Assembly (NCBI GenBank): GCA_942490535.1
Contig: CALNXQ010000002.1
Location: 434,001 to 498,000 of the forward strand
DNA from: JAEINY01 sp942490535
Lineage (GTDB): Bacteria; Bacteroidota; Bacteroidia; Bacteroidales; Marinilabiliaceae
Length of the DNA: 64,000 bases
Reading direction: 5' to 3'
Shown piece by piece: positions 19,101-27,908 of this stretch. The translations under genes were made by a program, and so were the position numbers. The notes under the pieces were generated by a model that was given only the letters and a program-made list of their open reading frames with translations, made no database searches and was not told the origin of the DNA. Position 1 is the stretch's first letter. Each line of letters starts with the position of its first letter.

Positions 19101-19408
19101 TTATTTTTCCAGCTCCGGGGTATTTCAATTTCACGCGTGTACCAGGCTTTGCCAACGTATTTATAGGCTGGAGTCAACACGCCAAAATCGGAACCTTCGG
19201 TTTTAAAGCCATAACCTTTTTCAGCCAAAGACGCAGGGAGCTCAATCGCACCTTCGGTTTTACACCGGTCCGGGTGTTTTTGAAGTAGTTCATTATGAGG
19301 ATCCAGCCGGACTTGCCAATGACCGGACAGGTCAATGATCGTTTGACCGATGGTTATGAAATGGAAACCGCAAAATAGAATGCTAATAATACTCAACTTA
19401 AGTTTCAT
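16181..19408 (-). CDS. GH2-family glycoside hydrolase, substrate unknown
   Basis: A secreted 1075-residue retaining beta-glycosidase (signal peptide ending near residue 21). Residues about 25-200 are the GH2 sugar-binding jelly roll (LSGHWQVRLDP, YKYVGKAWYTREIEIP). An Ig-like domain follows, then the TIM barrel (INGNPVFLRGNLDCVHFP, GLNHARFHSWCPPEAAFKAA). Acid/base E440 in FCIGNELGN and nucleophile E518 in IAHEIGQWPVYPQW are present. The barrel motifs differ from LacZ: HARFHSWCPPEA replaces RTSHYPND, so beta-galactosidase is not assured and another beta-glycosidase such as a uronidase or mannosidase-type enzyme is possible. The last ~450 residues form extra beta domains. It is the last gene of the operon led by the sugar porter, 40 bases after the GH95-like gene. 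Confidence 0.87.
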   Translation of the reverse strand: MKLKLSIISILFCGFHFITIGQTIIDLSGHWQVRLDPHNELLQKHPDRCKTEGAIELPASLAEKGYGFKTEGSDFGVLTPAYKYVGKAWYTREIEIPRSWKNKSVEILLERVLWESRVLMDGKELSRQDALGTPHVHQLGKLAPGRHQLTVLVDNDMIHNIGDKGHAYGEYTQSIWNGIVGRMEMKAYDPVRMTAVKTFPDIEKDVLDIQVQLKADKTRTAKISYEVKSLLSGDVVLKGDYNKTLSASDNVLTMSIPVNNGLKKWSEFTPEVYVLKTSVKAGKFEDANETEFGYYEVSHNGTKLLINGNPVFLRGNLDCVHFPLTGYASCKVEEWERIFRIYKEYGLNHARFHSWCPPEAAFKAADRVGIYLQAEASIWIDWWMSVDNTERGRPEMNTKGFPKGLGENASRDSFVVAEMNRVVEVYGNHPSFTLFCIGNELGNSDFDSMKQWVADLKMKDPRRLYAVSTARTITEVDDYNATHYIKGGGRTRGLNGAHTDWDFEETYSKMNIPIIAHEIGQWPVYPQWTEIDKYTGVLKARNLEEFKEQAEKNGIGDQDVPFAKASGALNQIMYKYETESFLRTASCAGVQLLSMQDYQGQGEALIGWLDAHWDSKGITTPEQFREHYNTTVPLLRMEKFIWTSDELFKATAQLSHHGASPLKATCNWKITNEAGHVVSDGSFVNQTFTLGSLSNLGDIHYKLDQITKAEKFTISIWVEGTSFKNHWDIWIYPKATPRADTGDVLVTNQLDASAKEVLEKGGKVLMVANELGTDETAVSAHFYPLYWSLTFFPGQGKTCIGLLLQDQHAAFADFPTAYHSDWQWESISAGAKGFILNDLPASYKPIAQPVDDFHRNNKVGSIFEVAVGKGKLMVCGYNLNVDQPAALQLKNSLVKYMNSQAFAPNQQVPMEWLENKLPFIPKATKADVSNEFNDAILYVQAAAKLKQMNESRPWNKTFDDVKESEKTSYQVLADGVWKDEKGAAWHGQEMTLKINCPDGILGTLYVHFHDWDKLKRTGLLEFEGRKVKLDRHMGDGQWIKFHVMREDSNDGQLILKTQALTGPNLMITKVALIDE

Positions 19409-19448
19409 CGTTGCGAAAATTATTTTTAAGAATTTAAGAACAGTTAGA

Positions 19449-21740
19449 TTAGTTGCCAGAGAGAATGGCTATATCCCCTTTCTTCATTTGAATGACTATG
19501 ATTTTATCACCGCTTACACCAGGAAAGGCGGAGGTGAATTTACCGTCCTTAAATCCATTTTCAATTTGTATTTCTCCATCCGTCTTAGCCTGAATGGTCA
19601 CACCGGATAGTTCACCATCTTTCTTTTGTGCTGATACCAGGAAAGCCCCCTCTGCTCTTAACTGGTCAAAAGCGACCTCTTTCCAATCGTCAGGAATAGC
19701 CGGAAACAATTTAATGATACCGGTGTGACTTTGAATCAACATCTCTTGTACAGCAGCCGCAAATGCAAAATTACCTTCCAGGGTAAAGGGGCGATATTTG
19801 AATTTGGAATAACCCCGGTTGTGTTGCTCCCCGTTAACATGAAAAGAGTTAGGCAGACAGAAGTTCTCAGCAAATATCCGCAGTGTTTCAGCGGCACCGT
19901 CACCATCCATCATGCGCGCCTGCAGATTAGCCAGCCAGCTAAATGAATACCCGGTCCACCAATCACTACCCTGTACTTTCAGGTTATCTACCGTTTTAAC
20001 AATCAAACGTTGAGCTTCTTCTCCCTGTGACCAGTCAACCAATCCCAGCGGATGAATGGCCATCAGGTGTGAAAAGTGACGATGTGACTGGTGATTGGGA
20101 ACTAATGGAGCAAACATTAGCCCGGTCTGGTCATCAATTGCAAAGTCAGGCCACTCAGCCAAAATTTTACGCCATTTGTTGCCTTCCTCTATTTTTCCCA
20201 ATTCAGTCGCCAATTCCGCTGCCTTTTCAAAAGTGAACCGAATCAGTGCCAGATCAAAATTAGTCGTTTTACCAAACCAGGCGTTACGGGCGTTATCATT
20301 GACTTCAGGGCTTGAACTAATGGGTAATTGGCGCCTCCCGTCCTTGTCTTTTACCGACAATTCATCCAGATAGATAGCCACCTCTTTGAGCCAGGGATAG
20401 GCTTTCTTTTCCAGAAACTGCCGATCCATGGAGTAACGCCAGTGCAGGTAAAAATGCTGCCCCAACCAGGCTGAGACTGTTGGCCCGAAGGAATACTGAA
20501 TCCATCCTCCCATAGGTGCTCCGGTAAGGGTTGTTACACCGGGAACATTCAACCCATTCGTACCATAATAATCCTTCGTGTACTTCCGAAAGGTATCCTG
20601 GTATTTCAACAGCCAATCCAGAAAACCTTCTTCCAGATCCAGATGGTTACTACTATAAGCAGGCCAATAGCTCAACTGAGTATTCAGATCGTGATGGAAA
20701 TCTCCCTTCCAGGGTGGCAGTTTACCATTATCGGCAGTCCAAACCGCCTGCAACGAGATGGGAGGTGCTCCTTTTCGGGCCGCTGAACCAAATTTATACT
20801 GCTCCAGATACCATTGCTTCGCCAGCACAGGATCAGGCAATGTAACCGATGACCTGGTCCAGAAATTCTCCCACCAACGGCGATGACTATTCAAGGCCTT
20901 ATTGAATCCTTTTGGCAAATTGTCTTTTACAGCAGCCCGGGCATCCGATGTTTTTTCCCATTCGGGAAATTCAGAACTGATACTCCAGCAGCCTTCCAAC
21001 ACATCTCCTTTTTGTTTCCAGGAAACATGTACCTGATATTTAAAACCACCCCAGCCCTCCTGAGTATATGTGATCCTGTTTTTGTCACTTTTCACTTCAC
21101 CTTTAGAATATCCTAAGCGACGAAGATCTTGCCCTGTTACAGGATTATTAGCACCACTGTTACCTTCCAGATTATAGGCCGGCGGAACAAGTACAGGAGT
21201 CAAGTTGTTTTCAACCCCCTCAAACCGGAACCACCCCGCCTGGTCTGTAGCATGCACAAAGGTGAGCAAACGTGCGCCGCTATTCCACTTCACTTCACAG
21301 GTGGCATCGAGGATGGATAGTTTTACCGAATCGATATCTCCCAACAATTTAATATTGAATTCCAGGGCTGCGGCAGGTATCTTTGAGGGTGCCGGATTAC
21401 GGTCATAAGGTATATCAAAGGCTTCCTGAACAGCCTGGTAATTGTCATTCTTCCATTGCTCGTATACCCAATTGTATTTCCATTCCGGTTTATTCAGATT
21501 TTGCATGGGACGCAGATCCCATAAATCAGCTCTATCAAGCGATAAACGCAGATTCTCGCCATTTTGCCAAACCAGGGCTCCCAGCATTGCATTGCCAAGC
21601 GGAACCGCCTCATCCCAACGGGAAGCCAATTGTTGGAACTGCAGATCGTGGTCTGATCTTCTGAGCTTAATGTCTGCAAGCTGGCAGGAAATTAAGCTCA
21701 CAAGCAGAATCAATGGGATTACTAATTGACCTCTTTTCAT
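19449..21740 (-). CDS. GH95-like (alpha/alpha)6-barrel lipoprotein glycosidase
   Basis: A 763-residue lipoprotein (LISC, Cys19) built like the alpha-L-fucosidase/galactosidase family GH95. It has an N-terminal beta domain opening with RWDEAVPLGNAMLGALVW, a barrel with LQAVWTADN...PPWKGDFHH, SSSPEVNDN and HRHFSHLMAIHP, and the C-terminal LEGNFAFAAAVQEMLIQSHTG segment. From family knowledge, the catalytic set is an Asn pair (NIN), a Glu in SPE and an Asp in IDGN. Here these positions read D351-L-N353, E479 and E655, so two of them are conservatively substituted (N to D, D to E). The enzyme may therefore act on a different sugar or define a related family. It sits between the DUF5107 protein and a GH2 enzyme in one operon. 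Confidence 0.75.
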   Translation of the reverse strand: MKRGQLVIPLILLVSLISCQLADIKLRRSDHDLQFQQLASRWDEAVPLGNAMLGALVWQNGENLRLSLDRADLWDLRPMQNLNKPEWKYNWVYEQWKNDNYQAVQEAFDIPYDRNPAPSKIPAAALEFNIKLLGDIDSVKLSILDATCEVKWNSGARLLTFVHATDQAGWFRFEGVENNLTPVLVPPAYNLEGNSGANNPVTGQDLRRLGYSKGEVKSDKNRITYTQEGWGGFKYQVHVSWKQKGDVLEGCWSISSEFPEWEKTSDARAAVKDNLPKGFNKALNSHRRWWENFWTRSSVTLPDPVLAKQWYLEQYKFGSAARKGAPPISLQAVWTADNGKLPPWKGDFHHDLNTQLSYWPAYSSNHLDLEEGFLDWLLKYQDTFRKYTKDYYGTNGLNVPGVTTLTGAPMGGWIQYSFGPTVSAWLGQHFYLHWRYSMDRQFLEKKAYPWLKEVAIYLDELSVKDKDGRRQLPISSSPEVNDNARNAWFGKTTNFDLALIRFTFEKAAELATELGKIEEGNKWRKILAEWPDFAIDDQTGLMFAPLVPNHQSHRHFSHLMAIHPLGLVDWSQGEEAQRLIVKTVDNLKVQGSDWWTGYSFSWLANLQARMMDGDGAAETLRIFAENFCLPNSFHVNGEQHNRGYSKFKYRPFTLEGNFAFAAAVQEMLIQSHTGIIKLFPAIPDDWKEVAFDQLRAEGAFLVSAQKKDGELSGVTIQAKTDGEIQIENGFKDGKFTSAFPGVSGDKIIVIQMKKGDIAILSGN

Positions 21741-21798
21741 AAATTGTATATTTGGACTTATTATTTTATTTACTATCTAATACGAATTTATACTAATC

Positions 21799-24700
21799 CT
21801 AAAGATTATCTTCAGAAACAGTTTTTGATCCAAGTACTATGCTGTTTATTGCCACTGAATTCTTCATTTTATTATGGATAATTGCCCCCAAATGATATTT
21901 GTCTTCAGCCAGGACCGTATTAAATTCTGCGCTTGCTTTTTTTACCTTGCCTAATCCCAGATGGCCTAATCCCATCAGGTAATGACAATGCATTTCATGT
22001 CGTTTCTGCAAATCCTCTTCAAAAATCAGCAAATCAGGCAGTGATACGGCAAAGTAGTCCATCTTAAATGGAACAAAAAGTTGTTTCTCTCCATATTTCA
22101 ACAGCTTGTTAAAACGGCTCCTGGCTTCATCTTCACGCCCCAGCCTGCGCAGTGCGAGTCCCTGGTAAAAGATCTTATCCGGCTGCTGATCGTTGTAATA
22201 CATGGCTGCTGAGGGCTCTGACAAACCAACTGCAGCTTTCTCCCATGCACCTCTGGCTTTCTCTGTTTCACCCAAACCGTCATACGCGCATCCCAGCCAG
22301 TAGTAAATATCATTCTCCTGTACTCCGGACAGCTTGCCTTCACCCAGGGTATGCGGGTATATAAAAGTGGCCTCCAGATGATCAATGGCCGACTGAAATT
22401 TACCCTTATCAATATCTTTTTTGGCGAGCTCAATTTGACTGTACAGGTATTGACCGGTCACTTTACCTTCGCCCCCTTCCCAGGGATGGAACTGACGGTT
22501 CACAATCAACTCTAAAGCCTTCTCTTCCTGTCCTGTCAGATTATACAGCGTTGCTCTTTCCAGATACAAATCATCCCTGAAACTGACCTGATCAGGATGT
22601 TTCTCAAGAAGTGCTAACCGTTCGGCCGGAGCCACCCCTAATTTTTTATACAACTGATCCAACTCCATCAAAACACGGGCATCGGACGTGTCGAGTTCAA
22701 AGGCCTTTTCCAGTGATTCCCGGGTAGCGACAGGATTATTTTGTTTATTGTAATACGCCAGGGCCAGGTTACGGTGGACTGTTGGGAACGTATCATCCAG
22801 CTCTTTTGATGTTTCCCAGCACACCCGGGCCTCATCATACTGGCGGGAGCCGTACCAAAAATTACCCATGTAATACCATGCTTTGGCATCAGCCGGGTTA
22901 CCTTTAACGGCCTCTTGCAGCGCCAATAACTCTTCTAACTTATTTGGGAAGCAATAATCCGGCTTCATAATAGCAGCCTTGCCGAATGCTTCTGCGGCTT
23001 CATTTACTTTTCCGGCATTACTTAAGTAATACCCTTTGAAGTACCAGGCCATCGGGTATGCCTCCTCTTGACCTTCGAGGTACAAGGAGATGTAATCCAC
23101 TGCTTCTGCGTAAAAACCGGCCATGGCATAATCCAATGAAAACTCAATGTAGTTATGCACATTATCACGCATTAACTCTTTCATCTCTTTGAGAACTGAT
23201 TGATCATCTGTGAGCAGATACTTTTCATACAAGGCACCAAAGTTAAAGCGGTCCATTTCCAGGGACTCCTCTACCAACTGCAAAGCCGTATCTTTCCTGT
23301 TCAGGGTTCGCAACAGGGCTATTTTCAGGTGACGTGCTTTCTGGTTCAGCCAGTTTCGCCAAAGAGAACGATCCGTTAGTTCCAGGGCTTTTTCGGTATT
23401 CCCCAACAGGGCATCAATCTGAGCGGCATTGAAAAAGCCACTGTCCTGCCAGGCCCCGTTCCAGGTTGCTTTGAAGAAAGCCGCATAAGCCTCTTCCTGT
23501 TTACCCTGCATGCGTAAACAGTACCCGAGGTTATACAAAGGTTCTCCATCGTAGGGATTTGGATTACGTTCCGTCAGTGTTTCAATGGCTGTGCGGAAAT
23601 AGGGCTCCGCTTTGACAAACTGTCCACGACGCATCAACCACAATCCCATGGCATTGTTATTCCGTACATCACTCGGTTCACTCTTCAGAGCCTCCAGATA
23701 ATAATCCGTTGGATTATAAGTGGCATGGCGATATTGCTCCAAATGCAGCCCCCGTAAGTATAATTGTTCAATGGAACTGATTTCTGCCGGATTTTTAGCT
23801 GCCTTAGCCGGATCGGGAATGGGTTTCAATGCTTCCGGTTTGGTTTGCCAATCCACTAATACAGACCCGTTATGAGCAACTACAGAAATATATGTATTCT
23901 CCGCATTGAGGTTTTCTTCTATCCATTGATCGAAGCTCATCTCGGGCGAAAGGTCCGCCGTCTGCTCAAATACTATTTCACCATCACTTTTCATGCAGAT
24001 CTTAGCCTGGGGATAAGCGCTGGTGACATACACCCGAATGCGTGCTTTACCCCCTTCAAATTCCAGGTTCAGCAGGGCTTCCTTAGTGGCATTCTTCACC
24101 ACTCCCAGATCGCGGTATGGCATAAAGTACTGCTGAAAGCTTTTCTCTTCATATGGTTGTAACCATGAAAAATCGGGCTGGTTATCGGTATAAACACCAC
24201 ACATCAACTCGATATAGGGGCCGTCTTCATCGGTCAGGTTCCGATCCCAGGCCTGCCCAAAGTCGCCGTCACCCCACGTCCATTGCTTCTTACCGGGTGA
24301 CTGGTGATGATCTGCCACATGCAGCAACCCTCCTTTGGAATCATTTTCGTAACCACCTACAAAATTATACTTTGAGGTAATGGCCATATAACTGGTTGGT
24401 ACCGGGATGTTTTTGTAACGTGAGATATCTACGCCAGCCGAATAATCGACTTTATAATAGGTTCCTGTAGCAATGGGAAAGCTGGACACATCACGTTTAC
24501 CATGATCAAACACGGCATTTACATCCGGGGGAAATACGGACTGGTAATCATCATTCACTTTCACCGCCGGGTTGGCCCACCACAGAAAGGTTTGTGGATG
24601 AGGGGTCCGGTTGTAAAGCTTCACTTTGATCTCCATATAGGCCTTATCGGGATAGAGGGTAAAACCAGCCATTCCCTTCGTACGGAACATGCGTTCGAGC

Positions 24701-25149
24701 TCACTGCACCAAACGGTAACACTGCCATCGCCATTCTCTTCAATCAATGAATCAACAGGGTCGTAGGTTGACGGCCGGTGGTGCTGTGGCCAGTTAAACT
24801 CTATTCCGCCTGAGATCCACGGCCCGGTAAGCCCCACCAAAGCCGGCTTTATTACTTGATTATAATAGACAAAATGGCGTTGCTTTACCTTGTCATAAGC
24901 CATCTGTACGCGGCCTCCCAGTTCAGGGAGGATCATGATCTTCAGGTATTTGTTCTCCAGGTATATGGCTTTCCACGCTTTATCTTTTTTCTCATCGCAT
25001 ATCTTTTCAATCACCGGATGAGGATATACTACACCGCTACTTCCCTGATAAACCCTTTTCTCCAAAAAGATTGGATTCTTTTCGGGTTGGCCAATTTCAT
25101 AGGTTGGTATGATTACTGTTTCTCTCCAGGCTCTAACACTATTTTCCAT
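21799..25149 (-). CDS. DUF5107 domain protein with long TPR region, probably cytoplasmic
   Basis: A 1116-residue protein with no signal peptide. Residues about 1-350 match DUF5107, an aldose-epimerase-like beta fold, with conserved stretches ILPELGGRVQMAYDK, GGIEFNWPQHHRPST and LLHVADHHQSPGKKQWTWG rich in His, Trp and acidic residues that could be catalytic. From about residue 430 to the end, repeated helical pairs of TPR type are visible (YNLGYCLRMQGKQEEAYAAF, AWYYMGNFWYGSRQYDEARV, YWLGCAYDGLGETEKARGAW). Gene order porter, DUF5107, GH95-like, GH2 under an AraC regulator suggests that it processes an imported sugar or oligosaccharide. The reaction is not known to me. Confidence 0.82.
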   Translation of the reverse strand: MENSVRAWRETVIIPTYEIGQPEKNPIFLEKRVYQGSSGVVYPHPVIEKICDEKKDKAWKAIYLENKYLKIMILPELGGRVQMAYDKVKQRHFVYYNQVIKPALVGLTGPWISGGIEFNWPQHHRPSTYDPVDSLIEENGDGSVTVWCSELERMFRTKGMAGFTLYPDKAYMEIKVKLYNRTPHPQTFLWWANPAVKVNDDYQSVFPPDVNAVFDHGKRDVSSFPIATGTYYKVDYSAGVDISRYKNIPVPTSYMAITSKYNFVGGYENDSKGGLLHVADHHQSPGKKQWTWGDGDFGQAWDRNLTDEDGPYIELMCGVYTDNQPDFSWLQPYEEKSFQQYFMPYRDLGVVKNATKEALLNLEFEGGKARIRVYVTSAYPQAKICMKSDGEIVFEQTADLSPEMSFDQWIEENLNAENTYISVVAHNGSVLVDWQTKPEALKPIPDPAKAAKNPAEISSIEQLYLRGLHLEQYRHATYNPTDYYLEALKSEPSDVRNNNAMGLWLMRRGQFVKAEPYFRTAIETLTERNPNPYDGEPLYNLGYCLRMQGKQEEAYAAFFKATWNGAWQDSGFFNAAQIDALLGNTEKALELTDRSLWRNWLNQKARHLKIALLRTLNRKDTALQLVEESLEMDRFNFGALYEKYLLTDDQSVLKEMKELMRDNVHNYIEFSLDYAMAGFYAEAVDYISLYLEGQEEAYPMAWYFKGYYLSNAGKVNEAAEAFGKAAIMKPDYCFPNKLEELLALQEAVKGNPADAKAWYYMGNFWYGSRQYDEARVCWETSKELDDTFPTVHRNLALAYYNKQNNPVATRESLEKAFELDTSDARVLMELDQLYKKLGVAPAERLALLEKHPDQVSFRDDLYLERATLYNLTGQEEKALELIVNRQFHPWEGGEGKVTGQYLYSQIELAKKDIDKGKFQSAIDHLEATFIYPHTLGEGKLSGVQENDIYYWLGCAYDGLGETEKARGAWEKAAVGLSEPSAAMYYNDQQPDKIFYQGLALRRLGREDEARSRFNKLLKYGEKQLFVPFKMDYFAVSLPDLLIFEEDLQKRHEMHCHYLMGLGHLGLGKVKKASAEFNTVLAEDKYHLGAIIHNKMKNSVAINSIVLGSKTVSEDNL

Positions 25150-25249
25150 ACTTGTATTTTCTTGTGATATTAGATATTACTGTTTTTGTTTCTAACACTG
25201 ACTGATTAATAATTCTGAAGGTATTAAAACGCGTTCTTCCATTGTTGAT

Positions 25250-25286
25250 GATCAAGAGTCCCTTGTTGCCTGCAAGAGACTCGATC
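25250..25286 (-). terminator. Imperfect hairpin between porter and DUF5107 genes
   Basis: GATC-AA-GAGTCCCTTG and CAAGAGACTC-GATC arms around TTGCCTG, one mismatch in the ten-base core, starting about 28 bases after the porter stop. There is no T-run. It could reduce or process the transcript between the porter gene and the 164-base-distant DUF5107 gene. Confidence 0.4.
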
Positions 25287-25313
25287 GGCACATGGAAAAT
25301 ACCTTACGGATTC

Positions 25314-26699
25314 CTATTTCACTATTTCATGTTCAATCTCTTCCAGTGATTTACCTTTTGTTTCGGGTAATTTGTTGTAGATAAAAAACAGCCCTCCCAA
25401 ACAGATTAAACCATATAACCAAAATGTTCCGGAAGCGCCAAAAGCATTATTGAGTAAAGGAAACGTATACGTTAACAGAAAGCTGGCTAACCAAAGGGAT
25501 ACCGTTGCCACAGCCATTGCGGCCCCCCGAATTTTATTGGGAAATATTTCGGACAAGACAACCCAGGTAACCGGTGCCAGCGACATGGCATAGCAGGCGA
25601 TGGCCATAATTACCAACAGTAATAAAATTCCTCCTGTAATCTGAAAATAGTAAGCGGCTCCCATCAAGGCATAAATACCGGCTAATCCTCCTGCTCCCAT
25701 CAGCATCAGGGCTCTGCGCCCCAGGCGATCTACCGTATAAATGGCCACAAACGTGAAAATCAGGTTAACACTGCCGGTTATGACGATATTAAACAAGATA
25801 TCAGACACCCCGTAACCGGCCGCTTTAAACACCTCCTCGGCGTAATTGAAGATTACATTTATACCGCACCACTGTTGAAATGCCGCCAGCACAATACCGA
25901 TCAGCAACACTTTTTTCATACTGGGCTCCAGGAGGTGACGAAAATTGACCTTTCCGGATTCCATGGCAACTGTTTCACGAATATTCGCATACTCTACCTG
26001 CGCATATTCCTGTCCCCCAATTTTGGCCAGAATCCGCTCCACCTTCCTTTCGCCCCCGTTTTTGGCCAACCAGCGCGGGCTCTCAGGCACAAAGAACATT
26101 AATAGTAAAAATAATCCGGCTGGAACAACCTCAGCCCAAAACATCCAGCGCCATCCCATTTGTCCGTTCCACGAAGCAAGAATATCAGCATCCACAGCCC
26201 CTGCCGGCACGGGTTCTGCAATCTGCCAGTTGACCAGCTGGGCGGCCAGAATGCCAATGACGATAGCCAACTGATTTAGTGACACAAACTTGCCTCGCAT
26301 GGAGGCCGGGGAAACCTCGGCTATGTACATGGGTGATAAATTGGAGGCGAGCCCAATACCGATGCCACCCAAAATGCGATAAAAAACAAACATTTTAAAA
26401 CCATCGGTTGCCCCTGTGCCGATTGCAGACAAGGTAAATAAGAAAGCTGAGAAGATCAGCAGCCGTTTCCGCCCGAACCGGTCACTCAATATGCCCGAAA
26501 GGATCGCTCCCAAAAGACAGCCAATCAAAGCACAACTCATGGCCCATCCTTGAAGGTTGGGAGAGCCGGCGATTTCGAAAAACAATTCATAAAAAGGCTT
26601 AGCTCCGCCAATGACCACCCAGTCGTATCCGAACAATAAACCACCCATCGAAGAAACCATGGAAATGGTAAAAATATATTTTGTATTGAATTTTATCAT
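25314..26699 (-). CDS. Sugar porter of the MFS (XylE-like sugar:H+ symporter)
   Basis: Inner membrane transporter of 461 residues with about 12 helices. The sugar porter signatures are all present: GGLLFGYDWVVIGG with D26 at the position of the proton-coupling Asp27 of XylE, DRFGRKR between helices 2 and 3, RILGGIGIGLASNLSPMYIAEVSP, VPESPRWL, and PETKGKSLEEIE near the C-terminus. It heads the operon that continues with the DUF5107, GH95-like and GH2 genes, and is transcribed divergently from the AraC regulator. The substrate is probably the monosaccharide released by those enzymes (xylose, arabinose, galactose and fucose are possible). Confidence 0.93.
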   Translation of the reverse strand: MIKFNTKYIFTISMVSSMGGLLFGYDWVVIGGAKPFYELFFEIAGSPNLQGWAMSCALIGCLLGAILSGILSDRFGRKRLLIFSAFLFTLSAIGTGATDGFKMFVFYRILGGIGIGLASNLSPMYIAEVSPASMRGKFVSLNQLAIVIGILAAQLVNWQIAEPVPAGAVDADILASWNGQMGWRWMFWAEVVPAGLFLLLMFFVPESPRWLAKNGGERKVERILAKIGGQEYAQVEYANIRETVAMESGKVNFRHLLEPSMKKVLLIGIVLAAFQQWCGINVIFNYAEEVFKAAGYGVSDILFNIVITGSVNLIFTFVAIYTVDRLGRRALMLMGAGGLAGIYALMGAAYYFQITGGILLLLVIMAIACYAMSLAPVTWVVLSEIFPNKIRGAAMAVATVSLWLASFLLTYTFPLLNNAFGASGTFWLYGLICLGGLFFIYNKLPETKGKSLEEIEHEIVK

Positions 26700-26767
26700 C
26701 TGGAATTTATTTACGGGTCTTATATTAAGTCAAATTATCAAGCTACAAAATAAGGCGATCTCTACCA

Positions 26768-26821
26768 GATCAAAAATGGAAGTTTTTATTATTAAGATGG
26801 ATAATCTTATTATTTTTGATC
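26768..26821. promoter_or_regulatory. Candidate AraC-family operator in divergent promoter region
   Basis: Inverted arms GATCAAAAAT (26768-26777) and ATTTTTGATC (26812-26821) flank 34 bases that hold a second, shorter dyad, AAGAT-GGATA-ATCTT. It lies between the sugar porter start (26699) and the araC-type start (26835). The position and symmetry fit a shared control site for both directions. Confidence 0.45.
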
Positions 26822-26834
26822 CAATATTCAAAAA

Positions 26835-27713
26835 ATGAAAAAGCAGGAGGGATTTAAAGGTCAACGCACCATCATTTTGCCGGAGTTTATCCTCCGGGAA
26901 ATACAAAAGGATCCGATGGGAGAACAGTTATATTTAACTGACATAGGCTATTACCCAAGCGCGCGGAACCATCAACGTACACGGGAACATGGATGTTACC
27001 AATACATTCTAATCTATTGTGTAGAAGGAGAAGGGTGGATATCGGTAAATGGAAAAAAAAACAAAGTTTATTCCAACCAGTTTTTCATCATACCGCAAGG
27101 CGTTGCTCATGCCTATGGTTGCAGTGATAAAAATCCATGGAGCATCTACTGGTTGCACTTTTCAGGAAGCCTGGCTTCACAATTTTACGACCCTTCACCG
27201 GAAACAAAAACCATAGCCCCCTCAAAAGTGGCACGTATTGATGACCGTATTCAATTATTTGAAGAGATCATTCAAAATCTGGAAATGGGCTACAGCCAGG
27301 AAAACCTGGCCTATGCTAACATTTGCCTATGGCATTTTCTGGCTTCCTTTAAGTACATCAGTCAATTCCGCCAGATTCGTAAAATCAGGGAAAACGACAT
27401 TGTAGAAGATGCTGTATTTTTTATGAAAGAACATCTCAAACGCCGGCTTACCCTGGAAAATATAGCTAAAGAGGCCGATTTATCCACATCTCATTTTTCA
27501 CTGATCTTTCGCAAGAAGACAGGACGTGCTCCCATGGATTATTTGATGCATTTGCGTGTTCAAAGAGCGTGTCAATTATTAGATGCGACTGGTTTACGAA
27601 TTAAAGAAGTGGCACTCCATGTGGGCTACGATGATCCTTATTATTTCTCACGTCTTTTTAAAAAGGTAATGGGCCTATCTCCGGTAGAATATAAGAAAAA
27701 ACCGAAAGGTTAA
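26835..27713 (+). CDS. AraC-family transcriptional regulator
   Basis: A 292-residue regulator. The N-terminal half is an AraC-type cupin sugar-sensing domain (CYQYILIYCVEGEGWISVNGK, FFIIPQGVAHAYGCSDKNPWSIYWLHFSG). The C-terminal ~100 residues carry two helix-turn-helix units (LTLENIAKEADLSTSHFSLI and IKEVALHVGYDDPYYFSRLF) ending in GLSPVEYKK. It is the only plus-strand regulator in this part and diverges from the sugar porter operon, so it most likely activates that operon in response to its sugar. A GH2 gene downstream at 28217-32242 could be a second target. Confidence 0.92.
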   Translation: MKKQEGFKGQRTIILPEFILREIQKDPMGEQLYLTDIGYYPSARNHQRTREHGCYQYILIYCVEGEGWISVNGKKNKVYSNQFFIIPQGVAHAYGCSDKNPWSIYWLHFSGSLASQFYDPSPETKTIAPSKVARIDDRIQLFEEIIQNLEMGYSQENLAYANICLWHFLASFKYISQFRQIRKIRENDIVEDAVFFMKEHLKRRLTLENIAKEADLSTSHFSLIFRKKTGRAPMDYLMHLRVQRACQLLDATGLRIKEVALHVGYDDPYYFSRLFKKVMGLSPVEYKKKPKG

Positions 27714-27842
27714 ATGCCTGCAATACAGATAATTATCATAATAAGTTAACCTATTTAAATATGGTACCAGCGATGTGTGGATCGCCTTCAGAAGCCATCA
27801 GGAGGATGATATGAGCGAGACCTTATATTTGGGTTACAGATA
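27714..27842. other. Gap after the araC-type gene, no gene seen
   Basis: No believable coding region. A short plus-strand open stretch (GTSDVWIAFRSHQEDDM and a few more residues) might be gene debris but is too short to identify. Confidence 0.35.
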
Positions 27843-27874
27843 GAAGCACCGGCAGCCTAAACCACCGGTGCTTC
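27843..27874 (+). terminator. 10-bp perfect hairpin downstream of araC-type gene
   Basis: Arms GAAGCACCGG and CCGGTGCTTC with a 12-base loop, 130 bases after the regulator stop and just before the lacZ remnant that comes from the other side. It is a probable terminator; no strong T-run follows. Confidence 0.5.
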
Positions 27875-27908
27875 AGATCACCTTCTTTATCAACGAACCT
27901 TTATCCTT

